Numbered from the stretch's first letter, positions 51,799 through 62,430 are shown. The stretch: DNA of 64,000 nt from an uncultured Lachnospiraceae bacterium (GCA_910577165.1 CAJTLX010000001.1:1-64000); one strand, 5' to 3'. Notes: generated by a model not told the origin, from the letters alone. Numbers and translations are program-made.

Positions 51799-54700
51799 TC
51801 CTCATCCCCTTCGTCTTCCTCTTCAAACTCCTCCTCCTCAAAGTACTCATCCCATTTCCTCTTCCATTCCTTCATCTTATTCCTATGCCATTCCACCCTC
51901 TCTTTCTCCCCATACTCAAGGTGCACTACCAATTCATCCCCCTCCCCAAGATCAAAACCAGCTGTGATCTTCGTCCAGCCCACAAGCATCCTTCCAAACT
52001 TACCGCATTCCATATACCAGTACACGGTATCTCTAAAATCCCTGCTCATCTCCTCACCGTTTCCGCCCTGCTGCCAGATCTTCCAGATAAGCGGCTTTCT
52101 GCCCTGCATCAGATCTTCATTACCTAATTCCTCCCCCATTACATTACCTTCCCCGGAAGCTCTAATCAGTCGCTCTTCTTTCATAATATCCTGCGCAAAG
52201 ACCCACATCGCATACGCGCCATCCCCCAGATAGGAAAATTCAAAATACAAATTTTCTGGCTCCTCCCTGATCTCGCTAAGTAGCCCGTCCATAAACACCG
52301 CAAATTCTCCCATCATCTCCGCCTTAGTAAAAACGGTAAACAGATCCGCTGCCGTCTTTTTCTCGGTATACACGGACTGTAAAAACTCATCCCGTCCATA
52401 GCAGTATTCCAGTTCTCCGCTAAAGCGCGAGATACTTAATTCCCCCTCGTAATTTTCCACGGTAACCACCTTGGAAAAATCAAACATTCGGGCAAGCAGT
52501 GCCGCCAGATTTTCCTGGCGCAACATACGAATAATATCATAATAATAGTAGGTGCCACTCTCCCCCACTGCAACAATCCTTGGGAGGGATTCCCCGTCCG
52601 GTCCAATTAGATCCCCCCATCCAAAATGCCCGACCGCCCAGTGTTTTTCCTTTACCTTCCGATGTAGTTCCTCCTCACGGTGTTCATAGCTTGACGGCCA
52701 GTCCAGTGCGCGGAATGCCAAGGAAAAACCAAATGGCTTCATGGAGGCATAGAACACATGATCCTTTTTATTCTGTGTATCATCCTCACCAAAGCGCAGC
52801 ACACAGTAGCATTCCGGTAAAAAGCCGCCATATTCACGGTAAAATCGTTTTAATGCGTTCTCCTTAGCAGATTTTCCCCGTCCGGTATCCTCCTCATTCC
52901 AGGGATATCCCGGCGCATAGGGCAGCAGTCCATGTACACTCCCGCGATACTTCGCATCCCGCTTTAATGCCTCCAAAATTTTCTCTGCCTTTTTTTCATT
53001 CGTCAGTCCTTTAAGGTAAAATGCTACCCGCAAACGAGGCGCAGGCGGCGTTAATCCTTGCAAAAATTCCTGTGCTGCACGCCGCTTTTCCTCTGTGGAA
53101 AGCGTGTCCGCACCCTCTGTTTGCTCAAATGCATCCGTGTAGATCTCCTCCCATCCAAAATCCATTTGGCGAAAAATGGAAAAACCGTGTTCTCTGACCA
53201 CCGCCCGAAAACACAATTCCTCATCTTCCAGATAAAATACACTGCAAAGTAAATTTTCTTTTTCCCTCTTTTTTTCCCCTTCTCCCTTTGGCTCTCTTAG
53301 GAAATTTACCGTTTTCTTCTCCTGTTTATTTTCTCTGTATCTTGCGGACTCCGCTGCCATCTCCAAATTATGCAAACTGGCATAGACCGAATGCGAACCC
53401 ACAGAAGTTTTTCCTCTTACTGATTCTTCCTCCTCCCCCGCCATTAATAATTTTGCAATTACCGGAATACTCACCGGCGCGAGCGACAAAGTTCTAAGCA
53501 AATCTTCAATTATCCCCTGCGCCCTTCCGTAATCGTTTACGGAAATCCTTGTGATTGCAAGCAGGAAAATCTGCTCTGTATCCGAGATGGACTTGGCAAA
53601 TTTCTCATATTCATCAAAATTATATACGGGATAAAATATCTCTTCCCCGTCCAAAAAATAGCGCGCATAATGCAGATAAAATCTTATTTGGAAATTTTTC
53701 CCATCAGGCAACATAAATTCTGCCCCCGGAACCGAATTTTCTTCCTCATCCACAAAAAGATGGCAAAATTCTGGCATTGGAATCCTTTCCGCACCCGAAG
53801 AATTTTCCAACGAATTATCCACTTTTCCCCCACAACCCGTAGCAAAAAGCTTTTGCCAGCGCGTGGACGGCTGATACAGATACTCAATATATGCGGGAAG
53901 TGAAGCACTCATCCCAACCATATATTTTCGACGGTATTTTTCCCGCCCGGTAATCCGCACGCTCCGGCAGCCAAAGCCCCGCATCAAAAAATAATGCCAG
54001 AAATCCTGATTGCAGAGAACTTCCGGATAACCCGCATAAAAATCCGTGCAAAAAATTGCATCTTCCTCGTCGGGACATTCCTCCGCTCTGTAGACTTCCT
54101 TTAGTCCCCCTCCGGCAAAATATGGCATCACCCTTGGTACATCCCCATGCATATCCCTAAGCATCCGGCTATAATACAGGGAATGAATCATTTCCTCGGT
54201 CATTACCTCGGCGATTTCCCTCTCCCACACTTGATTTTGCAATCCTACTTCATCCGAAAAATACTCCATCAAATATTTTGCAAGTGAAACGGGCATTACC
54301 GAACGGCCAAACATCTGCAATTCTATCTTTTTAAATAATTCCGGCAGATAGCGGATTTTTTCCCATTCTTCTCTGGCAAACAATTCCTTAACGCGCTCTC
54401 TTATTTCCTCCGATTCCTCATAAAAACGTTCATTATCCGAAATAATATGCGACATCTGTCGGTACCATTCACTGATCATTTTCGCCTTGCCGTCCTCGCC
54501 ATACAAAGCTTCCTCAATATTGGGATACCGCGAGAGAATAGCCTGCTTCAACGGCTCATAAAGCTTTCGCGTACTTGTATGTTCCGCGCCGCGCAGACCA
54601 TAGTCTTTGTAAATATATTCCAAAACACAGGCGGGCACATCCTCATATCTAATCCAGAATACACATAGATCGAGCAGACATACACTCCTGCTCCCCGGAT

Positions 54701-55766
54701 AAATTTCATGTCTGCCCTTGCCTTTTGGCTCATACAGATAATTTATCACCCCGCCGTGCAAAAGCCCCTTCCAATCCTCCTGATTTTTCGCGGTCAAAAG
54801 CCCTCTTCGGTGGTAATCCCGCAGACGGATATAGTCGGCAAAAGAGCGCAGACGCACCTGATTTTCCGGCTTGTTAAGCGCGACAAATGGAAGGCTGTAC
54901 TGCGTTTTTTGCATATTCCAGATAGAAGCCGCCACCTCACGGGCATAAAAATTCGCCGCCCTTTCCTCGGACTGACGGGAATTTAAAACCAGTGCATAGG
55001 CGATGGCAAGTTCCATCAAAAAGCCGCTTGGCATCTGAACGCAATTGTAATTATCCTCGGTGTGAAAGCCCTCCAAAATCCTCATCATCCCATCAGCAAA
55101 ACTCTCCTTATACTGTTCCTTTAAAAAATCCTCTGACAGGAAAAATGCTTTCCATGCCTCCGCTTTGCGGAATTTTTTCGGATCATTTAAAATAGCGGAA
55201 AATTTCATTAGCGCGCCGGAGCGCGTACTCTCTGAAATTTCCTCCTCCTTTGCCCTTGCAAGGCGATCAAGCAGGGAAGGGGATTGTTCTCTGCCATCCG
55301 TTTCTGGATTGTCCGGTGATGTTTTTGTAAAATCTTTCCAATCATTATTTTCTCTTTGCTCATTATCCAGTTTTGATTCCAAGGATTTTTTCTTATCCGT
55401 ATTTTCCTTCTCTTTATCCTGCTCAGTATTTTTTGTTTCTTTATTCCCCATATCCACTGCATTTTCTCCGATTTTATCCACATACTCAAGCTTTTTCCCC
55501 TGTATTTCTCTTTGCTCAACCATCCGGTTTTCCCCATTTATTTCTTCCTTTTTCTCCTTGGAAAAATTTTTCTCCTTGGAAAAATTCGCAGTATTTATCA
55601 CTTTCCCCGCATACACCATTGCTTCCTGATATGCCTCATGCAATAATTTAAATCCCTGCGGATCTTCCTCCGGATGGCACTGTTTTGCCAAGGTGGAATA
55701 TGCGGTGCGGATCGCCCTTTTGTCATTTGTTGGTGCTATGCCAAGCATCTCCCAAATTTTGTTCAT
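51789..55766 (-). CDS. Giant J-domain protein with HPE motif
   Basis: 1325 residues. Residues 1-55 form a J-domain (WEMLGIAPTNDKRAIRTAYS, then KQCHPEEDPQGFKLLHEAY) in which the essential HPD tripeptide is HPE at 31-33. A charged, low-complexity region follows (about 60-170), then about 1100 residues without a family I recognise, ending in a run of Glu/Asp. The start overlaps the Hsp70 stop (ATGA), so the two are a matched pair. Possibly a co-chaperone scaffold or a sensor; adjacency to BREX remnants is noted but may be coincidental. Confidence 0.75.
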   Translation of the reverse strand: MNKIWEMLGIAPTNDKRAIRTAYSTLAKQCHPEEDPQGFKLLHEAYQEAMVYAGKVINTANFSKEKNFSKEKKEEINGENRMVEQREIQGKKLEYVDKIGENAVDMGNKETKNTEQDKEKENTDKKKSLESKLDNEQRENNDWKDFTKTSPDNPETDGREQSPSLLDRLARAKEEEISESTRSGALMKFSAILNDPKKFRKAEAWKAFFLSEDFLKEQYKESFADGMMRILEGFHTEDNYNCVQMPSGFLMELAIAYALVLNSRQSEERAANFYAREVAASIWNMQKTQYSLPFVALNKPENQVRLRSFADYIRLRDYHRRGLLTAKNQEDWKGLLHGGVINYLYEPKGKGRHEIYPGSRSVCLLDLCVFWIRYEDVPACVLEYIYKDYGLRGAEHTSTRKLYEPLKQAILSRYPNIEEALYGEDGKAKMISEWYRQMSHIISDNERFYEESEEIRERVKELFAREEWEKIRYLPELFKKIELQMFGRSVMPVSLAKYLMEYFSDEVGLQNQVWEREIAEVMTEEMIHSLYYSRMLRDMHGDVPRVMPYFAGGGLKEVYRAEECPDEEDAIFCTDFYAGYPEVLCNQDFWHYFLMRGFGCRSVRITGREKYRRKYMVGMSASLPAYIEYLYQPSTRWQKLFATGCGGKVDNSLENSSGAERIPMPEFCHLFVDEEENSVPGAEFMLPDGKNFQIRFYLHYARYFLDGEEIFYPVYNFDEYEKFAKSISDTEQIFLLAITRISVNDYGRAQGIIEDLLRTLSLAPVSIPVIAKLLMAGEEEESVRGKTSVGSHSVYASLHNLEMAAESARYRENKQEKKTVNFLREPKGEGEKKREKENLLCSVFYLEDEELCFRAVVREHGFSIFRQMDFGWEEIYTDAFEQTEGADTLSTEEKRRAAQEFLQGLTPPAPRLRVAFYLKGLTNEKKAEKILEALKRDAKYRGSVHGLLPYAPGYPWNEEDTGRGKSAKENALKRFYREYGGFLPECYCVLRFGEDDTQNKKDHVFYASMKPFGFSLAFRALDWPSSYEHREEELHRKVKEKHWAVGHFGWGDLIGPDGESLPRIVAVGESGTYYYYDIIRMLRQENLAALLARMFDFSKVVTVENYEGELSISRFSGELEYCYGRDEFLQSVYTEKKTAADLFTVFTKAEMMGEFAVFMDGLLSEIREEPENLYFEFSYLGDGAYAMWVFAQDIMKEERLIRASGEGNVMGEELGNEDLMQGRKPLIWKIWQQGGNGEEMSRDFRDTVYWYMECGKFGRMLVGWTKITAGFDLGEGDELVVHLEYGEKERVEWHRNKMKEWKRKWDEYFEEEEFEEEDEGDEDWE

Positions 55767-57562
55767 TCCTTTTCCTCCCCCTTCTTAAAATCATCCTCTT
55801 CGTCTTCCATCCATTCTTTGCTATTTTCTTCTTCCTCCCCCCATCCTTCTAAAAACTGCCGCTTTAATTCCCCGTCAAAAAGTTCTTCCTCAGCACATCT
55901 CTCCTGCTCCTTCCACGCTGCAAGCTGGCTCTTTGCAGTTTCCACCGCCCTTGTCACAACATGGAGCCTCCTACTTTGCAATCCGCCAACAAACCAGTTG
56001 ATAAACCAGCCAATCTGTTCGCGTTGCACCCCGACGCTATTCTCATAATATTTTTCAAGTTCCGCAAGAAGTTCTTGATTTTCTTGTCGCAAAATTGGCG
56101 GGAGCATCAACTCCTTCATCTCCTGCTGGTATCTTGCAAGTTCCTCCAGACTTAACTCCTGACCGGAAAGCAAAATATGTTCGCGCACATTCTGAGAATT
56201 TACCACTTCCACATACAAAATTCCATTGATATCATAGGTAAAATACACATCCACCCCCTCCTGCCCCGCAGGTTTTGGATAGACGGGAATGGTAACCTCT
56301 CCCAGAAAGAGATTATCCTTCGCGTAGTATTCTTCCCCCTGATAAATCCCGACCCGAATCTCACTCTGGTAATCATGTACGGTAACAAGATGTTCATGCG
56401 TGGACATGGGCAGGGTGGAATTGCGCTCAATCATTGGCAGCAGGGCATTCTCATCGCTGTTTTTGCGCCATACTTCCACGCCAAGCGTAAATGGACAGAC
56501 ATCTGTCAAAAGCATATCTCTAATATCTTCCCTGCGCGTGCGAATCCCCGCATACACTCCCGCACCCATCGCTACCACCTTGTCCGTCTCGCCAAGAACA
56601 ACTGGCCTTTTGCCAAGTAATTCCGTTAAAAACCGCTGTACCACACCAAGCCTTGAAGAGCCGCCCACCATGACCAGATCGGTTAAATCGGAAATGCGCG
56701 CGCCCGCATCTTTTAAAATATGCAAAAATAATTTTTTAATTTTTTCAAACAGCGGCATACAGATCTCAAAAAGAATATCATCCGTCAGCTTTGCACGATA
56801 GTCCTTTCCGCTGACATTAAGTCTTATCTCTGCTTCCCCCTCCTGACTCAGCCGACATTTTTCTGCCTCCGCATTAAGAATCAGTGCCGCATACTCCGCA
56901 GTAGAAAGCTGAATTTTGTTTTCCCTGCAAAAATACTCCGCGATCAGCCGGTCAATATCATCCCCACCCAGATAATTGTCCCCGGCAACCGCGACAATCT
57001 CAATAATATTGTCAAAACATTCGACATACGACAGATCAAGCGTCCCTCCGCCAAAATCAAACACTAGAAGTGTCGCGTCCTTCTCCCCGCATTCCATGCG
57101 ATAGGCAAGTGCTGCTGCGGATGGCTCATTAATCAATCGCTCTACATTAAGCCCCGCAATCTTTGCGGCTTTTTTTGTGTCACTTCTCTGCTTATCATTA
57201 AAATATGCGGGGACAGTAATTATTGCTTCTTCAATCTCCTCTGAAAGAAAATACTCAGCATTTTTTCGGATGTGTTCTAAGATCATGGCAGAGAGTTCCA
57301 TTGGTGTGTAATTTTTCTCCCCTAAGTGGTAGTGTTTGTCCGTTCCCATAAAACGCTTAAATGAGCAGGCTGTGTCCGCGCGGTGCGTTAAGATACGCTC
57401 CTTCGCCTCATCGCCCGCCACAAGCCCTTCCTTCTCAATAAAACTAACCACACTTGGAAACAATGTCTCGCCATGTTCATCGGTTATCAGATGTACTTTG
57501 CCATCCTGCCAGTACGCCGCCAAACTATTTGTTGTTCCAAGATCAATTCCTAATACTGCCAT
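55763..57562 (-). CDS. Hsp70-family chaperone (DnaK/HscC-like)
   Basis: 599-residue Hsp70: ATPase motifs GIDLGTTNSLAAYW, ITVPAYFNDKQR, VFDFGGGTLDLS and VMVGGSSRLGVVQ, then a substrate domain with FTLGVEVW and a shortened helical lid ending in an acidic tail. Length fits HscC/YegD-like specialised paralogs rather than housekeeping DnaK. GGGGGTTTGT precedes the ATG. Transcribed with the giant J-domain protein, so a dedicated chaperone pair; client unknown. Confidence 0.88.
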   Translation of the reverse strand: MAVLGIDLGTTNSLAAYWQDGKVHLITDEHGETLFPSVVSFIEKEGLVAGDEAKERILTHRADTACSFKRFMGTDKHYHLGEKNYTPMELSAMILEHIRKNAEYFLSEEIEEAIITVPAYFNDKQRSDTKKAAKIAGLNVERLINEPSAAALAYRMECGEKDATLLVFDFGGGTLDLSYVECFDNIIEIVAVAGDNYLGGDDIDRLIAEYFCRENKIQLSTAEYAALILNAEAEKCRLSQEGEAEIRLNVSGKDYRAKLTDDILFEICMPLFEKIKKLFLHILKDAGARISDLTDLVMVGGSSRLGVVQRFLTELLGKRPVVLGETDKVVAMGAGVYAGIRTRREDIRDMLLTDVCPFTLGVEVWRKNSDENALLPMIERNSTLPMSTHEHLVTVHDYQSEIRVGIYQGEEYYAKDNLFLGEVTIPVYPKPAGQEGVDVYFTYDINGILYVEVVNSQNVREHILLSGQELSLEELARYQQEMKELMLPPILRQENQELLAELEKYYENSVGVQREQIGWFINWFVGGLQSRRLHVVTRAVETAKSQLAAWKEQERCAEEELFDGELKRQFLEGWGEEEENSKEWMEDEEDDFKKGEEKE

Positions 57563-57673
57563 ACAAACCCCCAGATTATCTATTTAATTATAAATAAAAA
57601 TTCTATTTTATCTTTCAACAATATCTTTCTGTTTCTTTTTATATAGCGAAAGATAAATTATTTCTATTAGCTT

Positions 57674-58546
57674 TTATCTCTTTACAAACAATTCCTCTCT
57701 GATTCGCATCCCCGTCCGCGTGGCGGCAAGTCCCCCCTGCCCGGTTTCGCGCACACAGGAAGGCAGTGCGATCCCAATATTTCGCATCGCGTCAATCACC
57801 TCGTCCGGCGGGATCTTGCTCCTTATCCCCGCCATCGCCATGTCTGCCGAAGTCAGCGCGTTCACCGCACCGATCACATTTCGTTTAACACAGGGTACTT
57901 CCACCAGACCCGCCACCGGGTCACAGGCTAATCCAAGGAGATTTTTCATCGCCATTGCCGCCGCGTGAACGATCTCCTCCCCGTCCCCGCCCATCAGGTA
58001 TGCCACGCCGCCCGCCGCCATTGCAGAAGCGGAACCAATCTCTGCCTGGCAGCCGCCGGAGGCTCCTGCGATAAACGCACGCGTTGCGATCACCCCGCCA
58101 ATTCCAACCGCCACATACAGTGCCTCCACCATCTTCTCCTCCGGAAATTTTCTCTCCTCCTCAAGAGTTAAAAATACAGCGGGCAGCACACCGCAGGCTC
58201 CCGCTGTCGGCGCGGCAACAATCCGCTTCATGCACGCGTTCGACTCCCCCATCTTGACCGCCTTTTCCATCACTGTCCCGATCAGATTGCCGCAGAGCAT
58301 TCCGCCCTTTTGCACTGCCCTCCTCAATTTTTCCCCATCGCCGCCGGAAAGCCCACTCGCAGAAAATAATTCCCCGTCGTAGGCAGAATCCGCCTCCCTC
58401 ATCGCGCGATACATCCCTGCAAGCGTTGTAAAAGAGTCCTCGCGGGTAACATCCCTCTCCTTGCAGTCCTCCAACAAAACAACCTCCCAGAACGGGCGGT
58501 TTTCCACTCTGGTCCGGCGCAAAATTTCTTCCATTGATTTATACAT
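57674..58546 (-). CDS. sdaAA: L-serine dehydratase, alpha subunit
   Basis: 290 residues of the iron-sulfur L-serine deaminase (serine to pyruvate and ammonia). Seen: RRAVQKGGMLCGNLIG, APTAGACGVLPAVF, GCQAEIGSASAM and CDPVAGLVEVPC with the cluster cysteines. GAGGAAGG precedes the ATG. Follows the beta-subunit gene on the same strand; together they form the two-subunit enzyme of Firmicutes. Confidence 0.95.
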   Translation of the reverse strand: MYKSMEEILRRTRVENRPFWEVVLLEDCKERDVTREDSFTTLAGMYRAMREADSAYDGELFSASGLSGGDGEKLRRAVQKGGMLCGNLIGTVMEKAVKMGESNACMKRIVAAPTAGACGVLPAVFLTLEEERKFPEEKMVEALYVAVGIGGVIATRAFIAGASGGCQAEIGSASAMAAGGVAYLMGGDGEEIVHAAAMAMKNLLGLACDPVAGLVEVPCVKRNVIGAVNALTSADMAMAGIRSKIPPDEVIDAMRNIGIALPSCVRETGQGGLAATRTGMRIREELFVKR

Positions 58547-58671
58547 AAATAATATCCTTCCTCAAAATATATCCTTATTTCTTTTCACAGCAAATCACCG
58601 TGTTTTCTTTGTTTATTTCTTACTAATATACTTCTCTTTACCATTATTTTCTTACAATAATTTCCAAATCC

Positions 58672-59331
58672 TTATTTTAAACTGAGATAAGTCACCTTAT
58701 TGATCCCCTCCAGATGGGCAAGCCATCGGATGGATTCCTCCGGCACCTCCTGGTCGCATTCCAATACCATCACCGCATTGCCGCCCCGCTCGTCCCGGTA
58801 AAGCTGCAAGGTTGCGATATTGATCGACTTGTGCGCCAGCATGGAAGTAACCTCCGTCAAATGCCCCGGCTGATCCTGGTTGTGTACAATCAGTGTCGGA
58901 TAATCGCCGCTAAAATTTGCGGTCAGCCCGTTAATTTCACAGATCCGTACTTGTCCGCCTCCAACGGATGCCGCTACGATCTCAAGTTCACGCCCCGATT
59001 TCCCGGTTAATTCCAGTTTAACTGAATTTGGGTGAGCGTCAATCAATTCAATCCCATCCACAACAAATTCCATCCCGCACTCGTGCGCAAGTTCGAAACT
59101 CTGCGGGATTCGAATATCATCCACATAAAGTCCAAGCAGCCCCGCCACCAATGCCTTATCTGTGCCATGTCCCTTTCCCGTAGCTAAAAACGAGCCGTAC
59201 AAATGAATTTTTGCCACTGTAATCTCCTCACCCATCAGTTTTCTTGATATATAGCCAATCTTAACTGCCCCCGCTGTGTGCGAACTTGACGGTCCAACCA
59301 TAACCGGACCGATAATATCCAACATATTCAT
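58672..59331 (-). CDS. sdaAB: L-serine dehydratase, beta subunit
   Basis: 219 residues: N-terminal GPVMVGPSSSHTAGAVKIG and a C-terminal ACT-like domain (LIVHNQDQPGHLTEVTSMLA). Start ATG 59331 with GGAGGAAAAG. First gene of the sdaAB-sdaAA pair, 125 bp apart. Confidence 0.94.
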   Translation of the reverse strand: MNMLDIIGPVMVGPSSSHTAGAVKIGYISRKLMGEEITVAKIHLYGSFLATGKGHGTDKALVAGLLGLYVDDIRIPQSFELAHECGMEFVVDGIELIDAHPNSVKLELTGKSGRELEIVAASVGGGQVRICEINGLTANFSGDYPTLIVHNQDQPGHLTEVTSMLAHKSINIATLQLYRDERGGNAVMVLECDQEVPEESIRWLAHLEGINKVTYLSLK

Positions 59332-59536
59332 ACTTTTCCTCCATGCCACGCACAATTTTTCAACAAAAAATAGCTAAATTTTTATCCTTTTGTACCTTAT
59401 TTTTATCAAGATCCATTATAATGTATTATGCCCCTTATTACAATCAAAACTTATCCCAAAATTAAACAGAAAAAACCGGAATATAACAAAATATAAAGCG
59501 GCAAAAATATTAAATTATTTAAAAAAATGCCTGTTC

Positions 59537-59633
59537 AAAGAAAACGTTTTCGGATTATATCCACAAAATTTTCGAAAAAAATCGAAAATTTTCTCAAAAT
59601 CCCCTTGAATTTATTGTTGATATCAGTTATAAT
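59537..59633 (+). promoter_or_regulatory. pulA control region: cre-like site, inverted repeat, promoter
   Basis: The 337-bp gap before pulA holds GAAAACGTTTTC (59540-59551), a perfect palindrome close to the CcpA cre consensus or a LacI-type operator; an 11-bp inverted repeat AAAATTTTCGA/TCGAAAATTTT (59565-59575 and 59582-59592); and TTGAAT (59605-59610), 17 bp, TATAAT (59628-59633). Confidence 0.6.
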
Positions 59634-59668
59634 CAAAACATCAAAAATAAAAAGGGGGTTACAAACTG

Positions 59669-62359
59669 ATGAAAAAACGTATGATTGCATTTTTTGCAAT
59701 GCTCTTTATGCTGCTTTCCTACATTCCTGTAAGCGGTTTTACCGTAGCGAACGCAGCGGAGGAACTGATCCTAAAACTGCACTATCATCGCCCGGACAAC
59801 AGTTATGATGGGTGGACGGTCTGGACATGGGCAGCAGGAATGGACGGTGCGGACTACGCATTTGCAGAAGAAAATGGCGAGATGGTCGCAACGCTTACCG
59901 TCGCGCCGGGTGTTACCAGCGTGGGCTTTATTGTCCGCACACAGGACTGGGCAAAGGATGTCGACGCGGATCAGTTTATTGATATTGCGGAAATGGTTTC
60001 CGGTACAGTACATATCTATGTGGAATCCGGCGTGGAAGGCTACACAAAAGAATACGGCGACGACGCAGTGATCGGCGTAAGACTCTCAAAGGCACGCTTT
60101 GATGGGGAGAAAACGATTGTTGCGACCTTTACCGGAAAATTAGAAGAGGATCTAAACAGCTATTTTACGATAACAGGACCAAATGGCACGGTGGCCATCG
60201 AGAAGGTGGAGGCAGCTTCCGACACAGAATATCATATCGTATTGGCGGAGGAACTCAATTCGTCCAAAAGCTATAAGATTACTTGTGACGGCTTAGAATA
60301 CAATGTGGTAATGCCGATTCTTTTCTCCACCCCAAAATTTGAGGAAGCATATACCTACACCGGGAACGACCTCGGCGCGACCTACACAAAGGAGAAGACT
60401 TCCTTCCGCGTCTGGGCACCGACGGCGGACTCTGTAAAACTCAATCTCTATTCCGGCGGCACGGCGGGCGTTTCCGATCTGATCGAGCAGATTGAGATGA
60501 AATCGGATGTAAATGGCACCTGGATCGCGGAGAAGTCCGGGGATTTAAATGGTACTTATTATACTTACCGCGTGGAAGTCGGCGGCAAGGTAAATGAGGC
60601 GTGTGACCCGTATGCAAGAACAACGGGCTTAAACGGCAACCGCGCGATGGTTATTGATCTTTCCACAACAAATCCGGAAGGGTGGGATAAGGATTCCGAC
60701 CCAAATGCGGATAAAAATTTTAACGATGCAATTATCTATGAATTACATGTCCGCGACTTATCCACCAGCGAGGATTCCGGCATTACAAATAAGGGGAAAT
60801 TCCTTGGACTTACCGAGACCGGCACAAAGTCCCCGTCCGGCGTTGCAACTGGTCTTGACCATATCAAAGAACTCGGTGTGACCCATGTGCATTTGCTTCC
60901 GATCTATGATTTCGGTTCCGTGGATGAGGGCAATATCTATGCCGAGCAATTTAACTGGGGTTATGATCCGGTCAATTACAATGTGCCGGAGGGTTCCTAC
61001 TCCACTGATCCATCACACGGCGAAGTCCGCGTAAAAGAAATGAAGCAGATGGTTCAGGCACTGCACACCAACGGCATCAGTGTGATTATGGACGTGGTTT
61101 ACAACCATGTGCAGAATGCCGGGGAATTCTGCTTTAATAAGATTGTGCCGATGTATTTTTCCCGCATCACCGAAGATGGCGTGTACTCCAATGGCTCCGG
61201 CTGCGGAAATGATACGGCCTCCGAGCGTTCAATGGTAAAAAAATATATTGTGGATTCGGTAAAATACTGGGCGGACGAATACCATATCGACGGGTTCCGT
61301 TTTGACCTTGTCGGACTTTTGGATACGGAAACCGTCAATGCGATTGTTGAGGAAGTTCACAAAGATCACCCAAATGTCGTATTTTATGGCGAGGGCTGGA
61401 CGATGAACACAGAAGTAACAAAACCTGGCTACACCATGGCAACACAGGTAAATTCCACACAGACACCGGGCTTTGCCTATTTTTGTGATACCATCCGCGA
61501 CCTGTTAAAGGGAAGCGTCTTCGACGAAGGGATCGGCTATGTTTCCGGTGCGCAGGGACTTGAGGCAAAACTTGAGAAATGTTTTATGGGACTTTCCCCG
61601 GATTGGTGTACTACGCCAGCACAGACGGTTAATTATGCTTCCTGTCATGACAATATGACCCTGATTGACCGCATTGCAGTTTCCACACCGGATGAGAGCA
61701 GAGCAAATCAAATTAAGATGAACAATCTCTCCGCGGCAATTTACCTGACCTCCGAAGGTATCCCGTTTATGCAGGCAGGCGAGGAAATGCTGCGCACCAA
61801 GGTAAAGGCGGACGGAAGCTTTGACCATAACAGCTACAATTCCGGTGACAAGATCAATCAGCTTATTTGGGAAAATTTGGCAAATGAAGAATATAAGCAG
61901 GTATACGAATACTACAAGGGACTGATTGAATTCCGCAAGGCACATGGGGCACTGCGCTTAACCAATGCCGCGGATGTGCGAAGCAGCATTGTCCCGGCAA
62001 AGGATCTGCCGGCAAATGTTGTGGCATTTCATATTAACGGCGGTGTAAACGGCGAGACAGCGAACGCGCTCTATGTAATTTTCAATGCAAATAAGGACGC
62101 GGCGGAACTTACACTTCCGGAGGGAAAATGGAATGTCTACATTAACGGGGAGAAAGCTGGAACTGAAGTGCTAAAGACCATTAAGAATGGCAAGGTAACT
62201 GTGGAAGGGATCTCCGCAATGGTGCTTGCGCAGGACGGGAATTCTGCCGGGAACAGCAATGTATTTTTGATTGTAAGCATTATCGCAGTTATTGTAATGG
62301 CAGCGGCAGCAGGGTTTGTAATTGTAAGTAAGGGAAAGAAAAATAGTAGTAAAAAATAA
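59669..62359 (+). CDS. pulA: Type I pullulanase, membrane-anchored
   Basis: 896 residues, secreted. Signal peptide about 1-30 (KKRMIAFFAMLFMLLSYIPV), CBM41-like domain (LKLHYHRPDNSYDGWTVWTW in part), a linker domain, CBM48 (FRVWAPTADSV), GH13 barrel with NWGYDPVNYNVPEGSYSTD (type I signature), nucleophile Asp in DGFRFDLV near 544, Glu in GEGW near 574 and SCHDN near 660, and a C-terminal hydrophobic helix with a KGKKNSSKK tail that anchors it to the membrane. It cleaves alpha-1,6 bonds of pullulan, starch or glycogen outside the cell. Confidence 0.96.
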   Translation: MKKRMIAFFAMLFMLLSYIPVSGFTVANAAEELILKLHYHRPDNSYDGWTVWTWAAGMDGADYAFAEENGEMVATLTVAPGVTSVGFIVRTQDWAKDVDADQFIDIAEMVSGTVHIYVESGVEGYTKEYGDDAVIGVRLSKARFDGEKTIVATFTGKLEEDLNSYFTITGPNGTVAIEKVEAASDTEYHIVLAEELNSSKSYKITCDGLEYNVVMPILFSTPKFEEAYTYTGNDLGATYTKEKTSFRVWAPTADSVKLNLYSGGTAGVSDLIEQIEMKSDVNGTWIAEKSGDLNGTYYTYRVEVGGKVNEACDPYARTTGLNGNRAMVIDLSTTNPEGWDKDSDPNADKNFNDAIIYELHVRDLSTSEDSGITNKGKFLGLTETGTKSPSGVATGLDHIKELGVTHVHLLPIYDFGSVDEGNIYAEQFNWGYDPVNYNVPEGSYSTDPSHGEVRVKEMKQMVQALHTNGISVIMDVVYNHVQNAGEFCFNKIVPMYFSRITEDGVYSNGSGCGNDTASERSMVKKYIVDSVKYWADEYHIDGFRFDLVGLLDTETVNAIVEEVHKDHPNVVFYGEGWTMNTEVTKPGYTMATQVNSTQTPGFAYFCDTIRDLLKGSVFDEGIGYVSGAQGLEAKLEKCFMGLSPDWCTTPAQTVNYASCHDNMTLIDRIAVSTPDESRANQIKMNNLSAAIYLTSEGIPFMQAGEEMLRTKVKADGSFDHNSYNSGDKINQLIWENLANEEYKQVYEYYKGLIEFRKAHGALRLTNAADVRSSIVPAKDLPANVVAFHINGGVNGETANALYVIFNANKDAAELTLPEGKWNVYINGEKAGTEVLKTIKNGKVTVEGISAMVLAQDGNSAGNSNVFLIVSIIAVIVMAAAAGFVIVSKGKKNSSKK

Positions 62360-62385
62360 AGGAAGAATATAGGTCTTAACAAAAA

Positions 62386-62430
62386 AAGCTGGAGCAGGGA
62401 AAAATTTTTCTGCTCCAGCTTCTTTATTTT
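62386..62430 (+). terminator. Intrinsic terminator after pulA
   Basis: AAGCTGGAGCAG (62386-62397) pairs perfectly with CTGCTCCAGCTT (62410-62421), followed by a T-rich tract. Confidence 0.88.
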
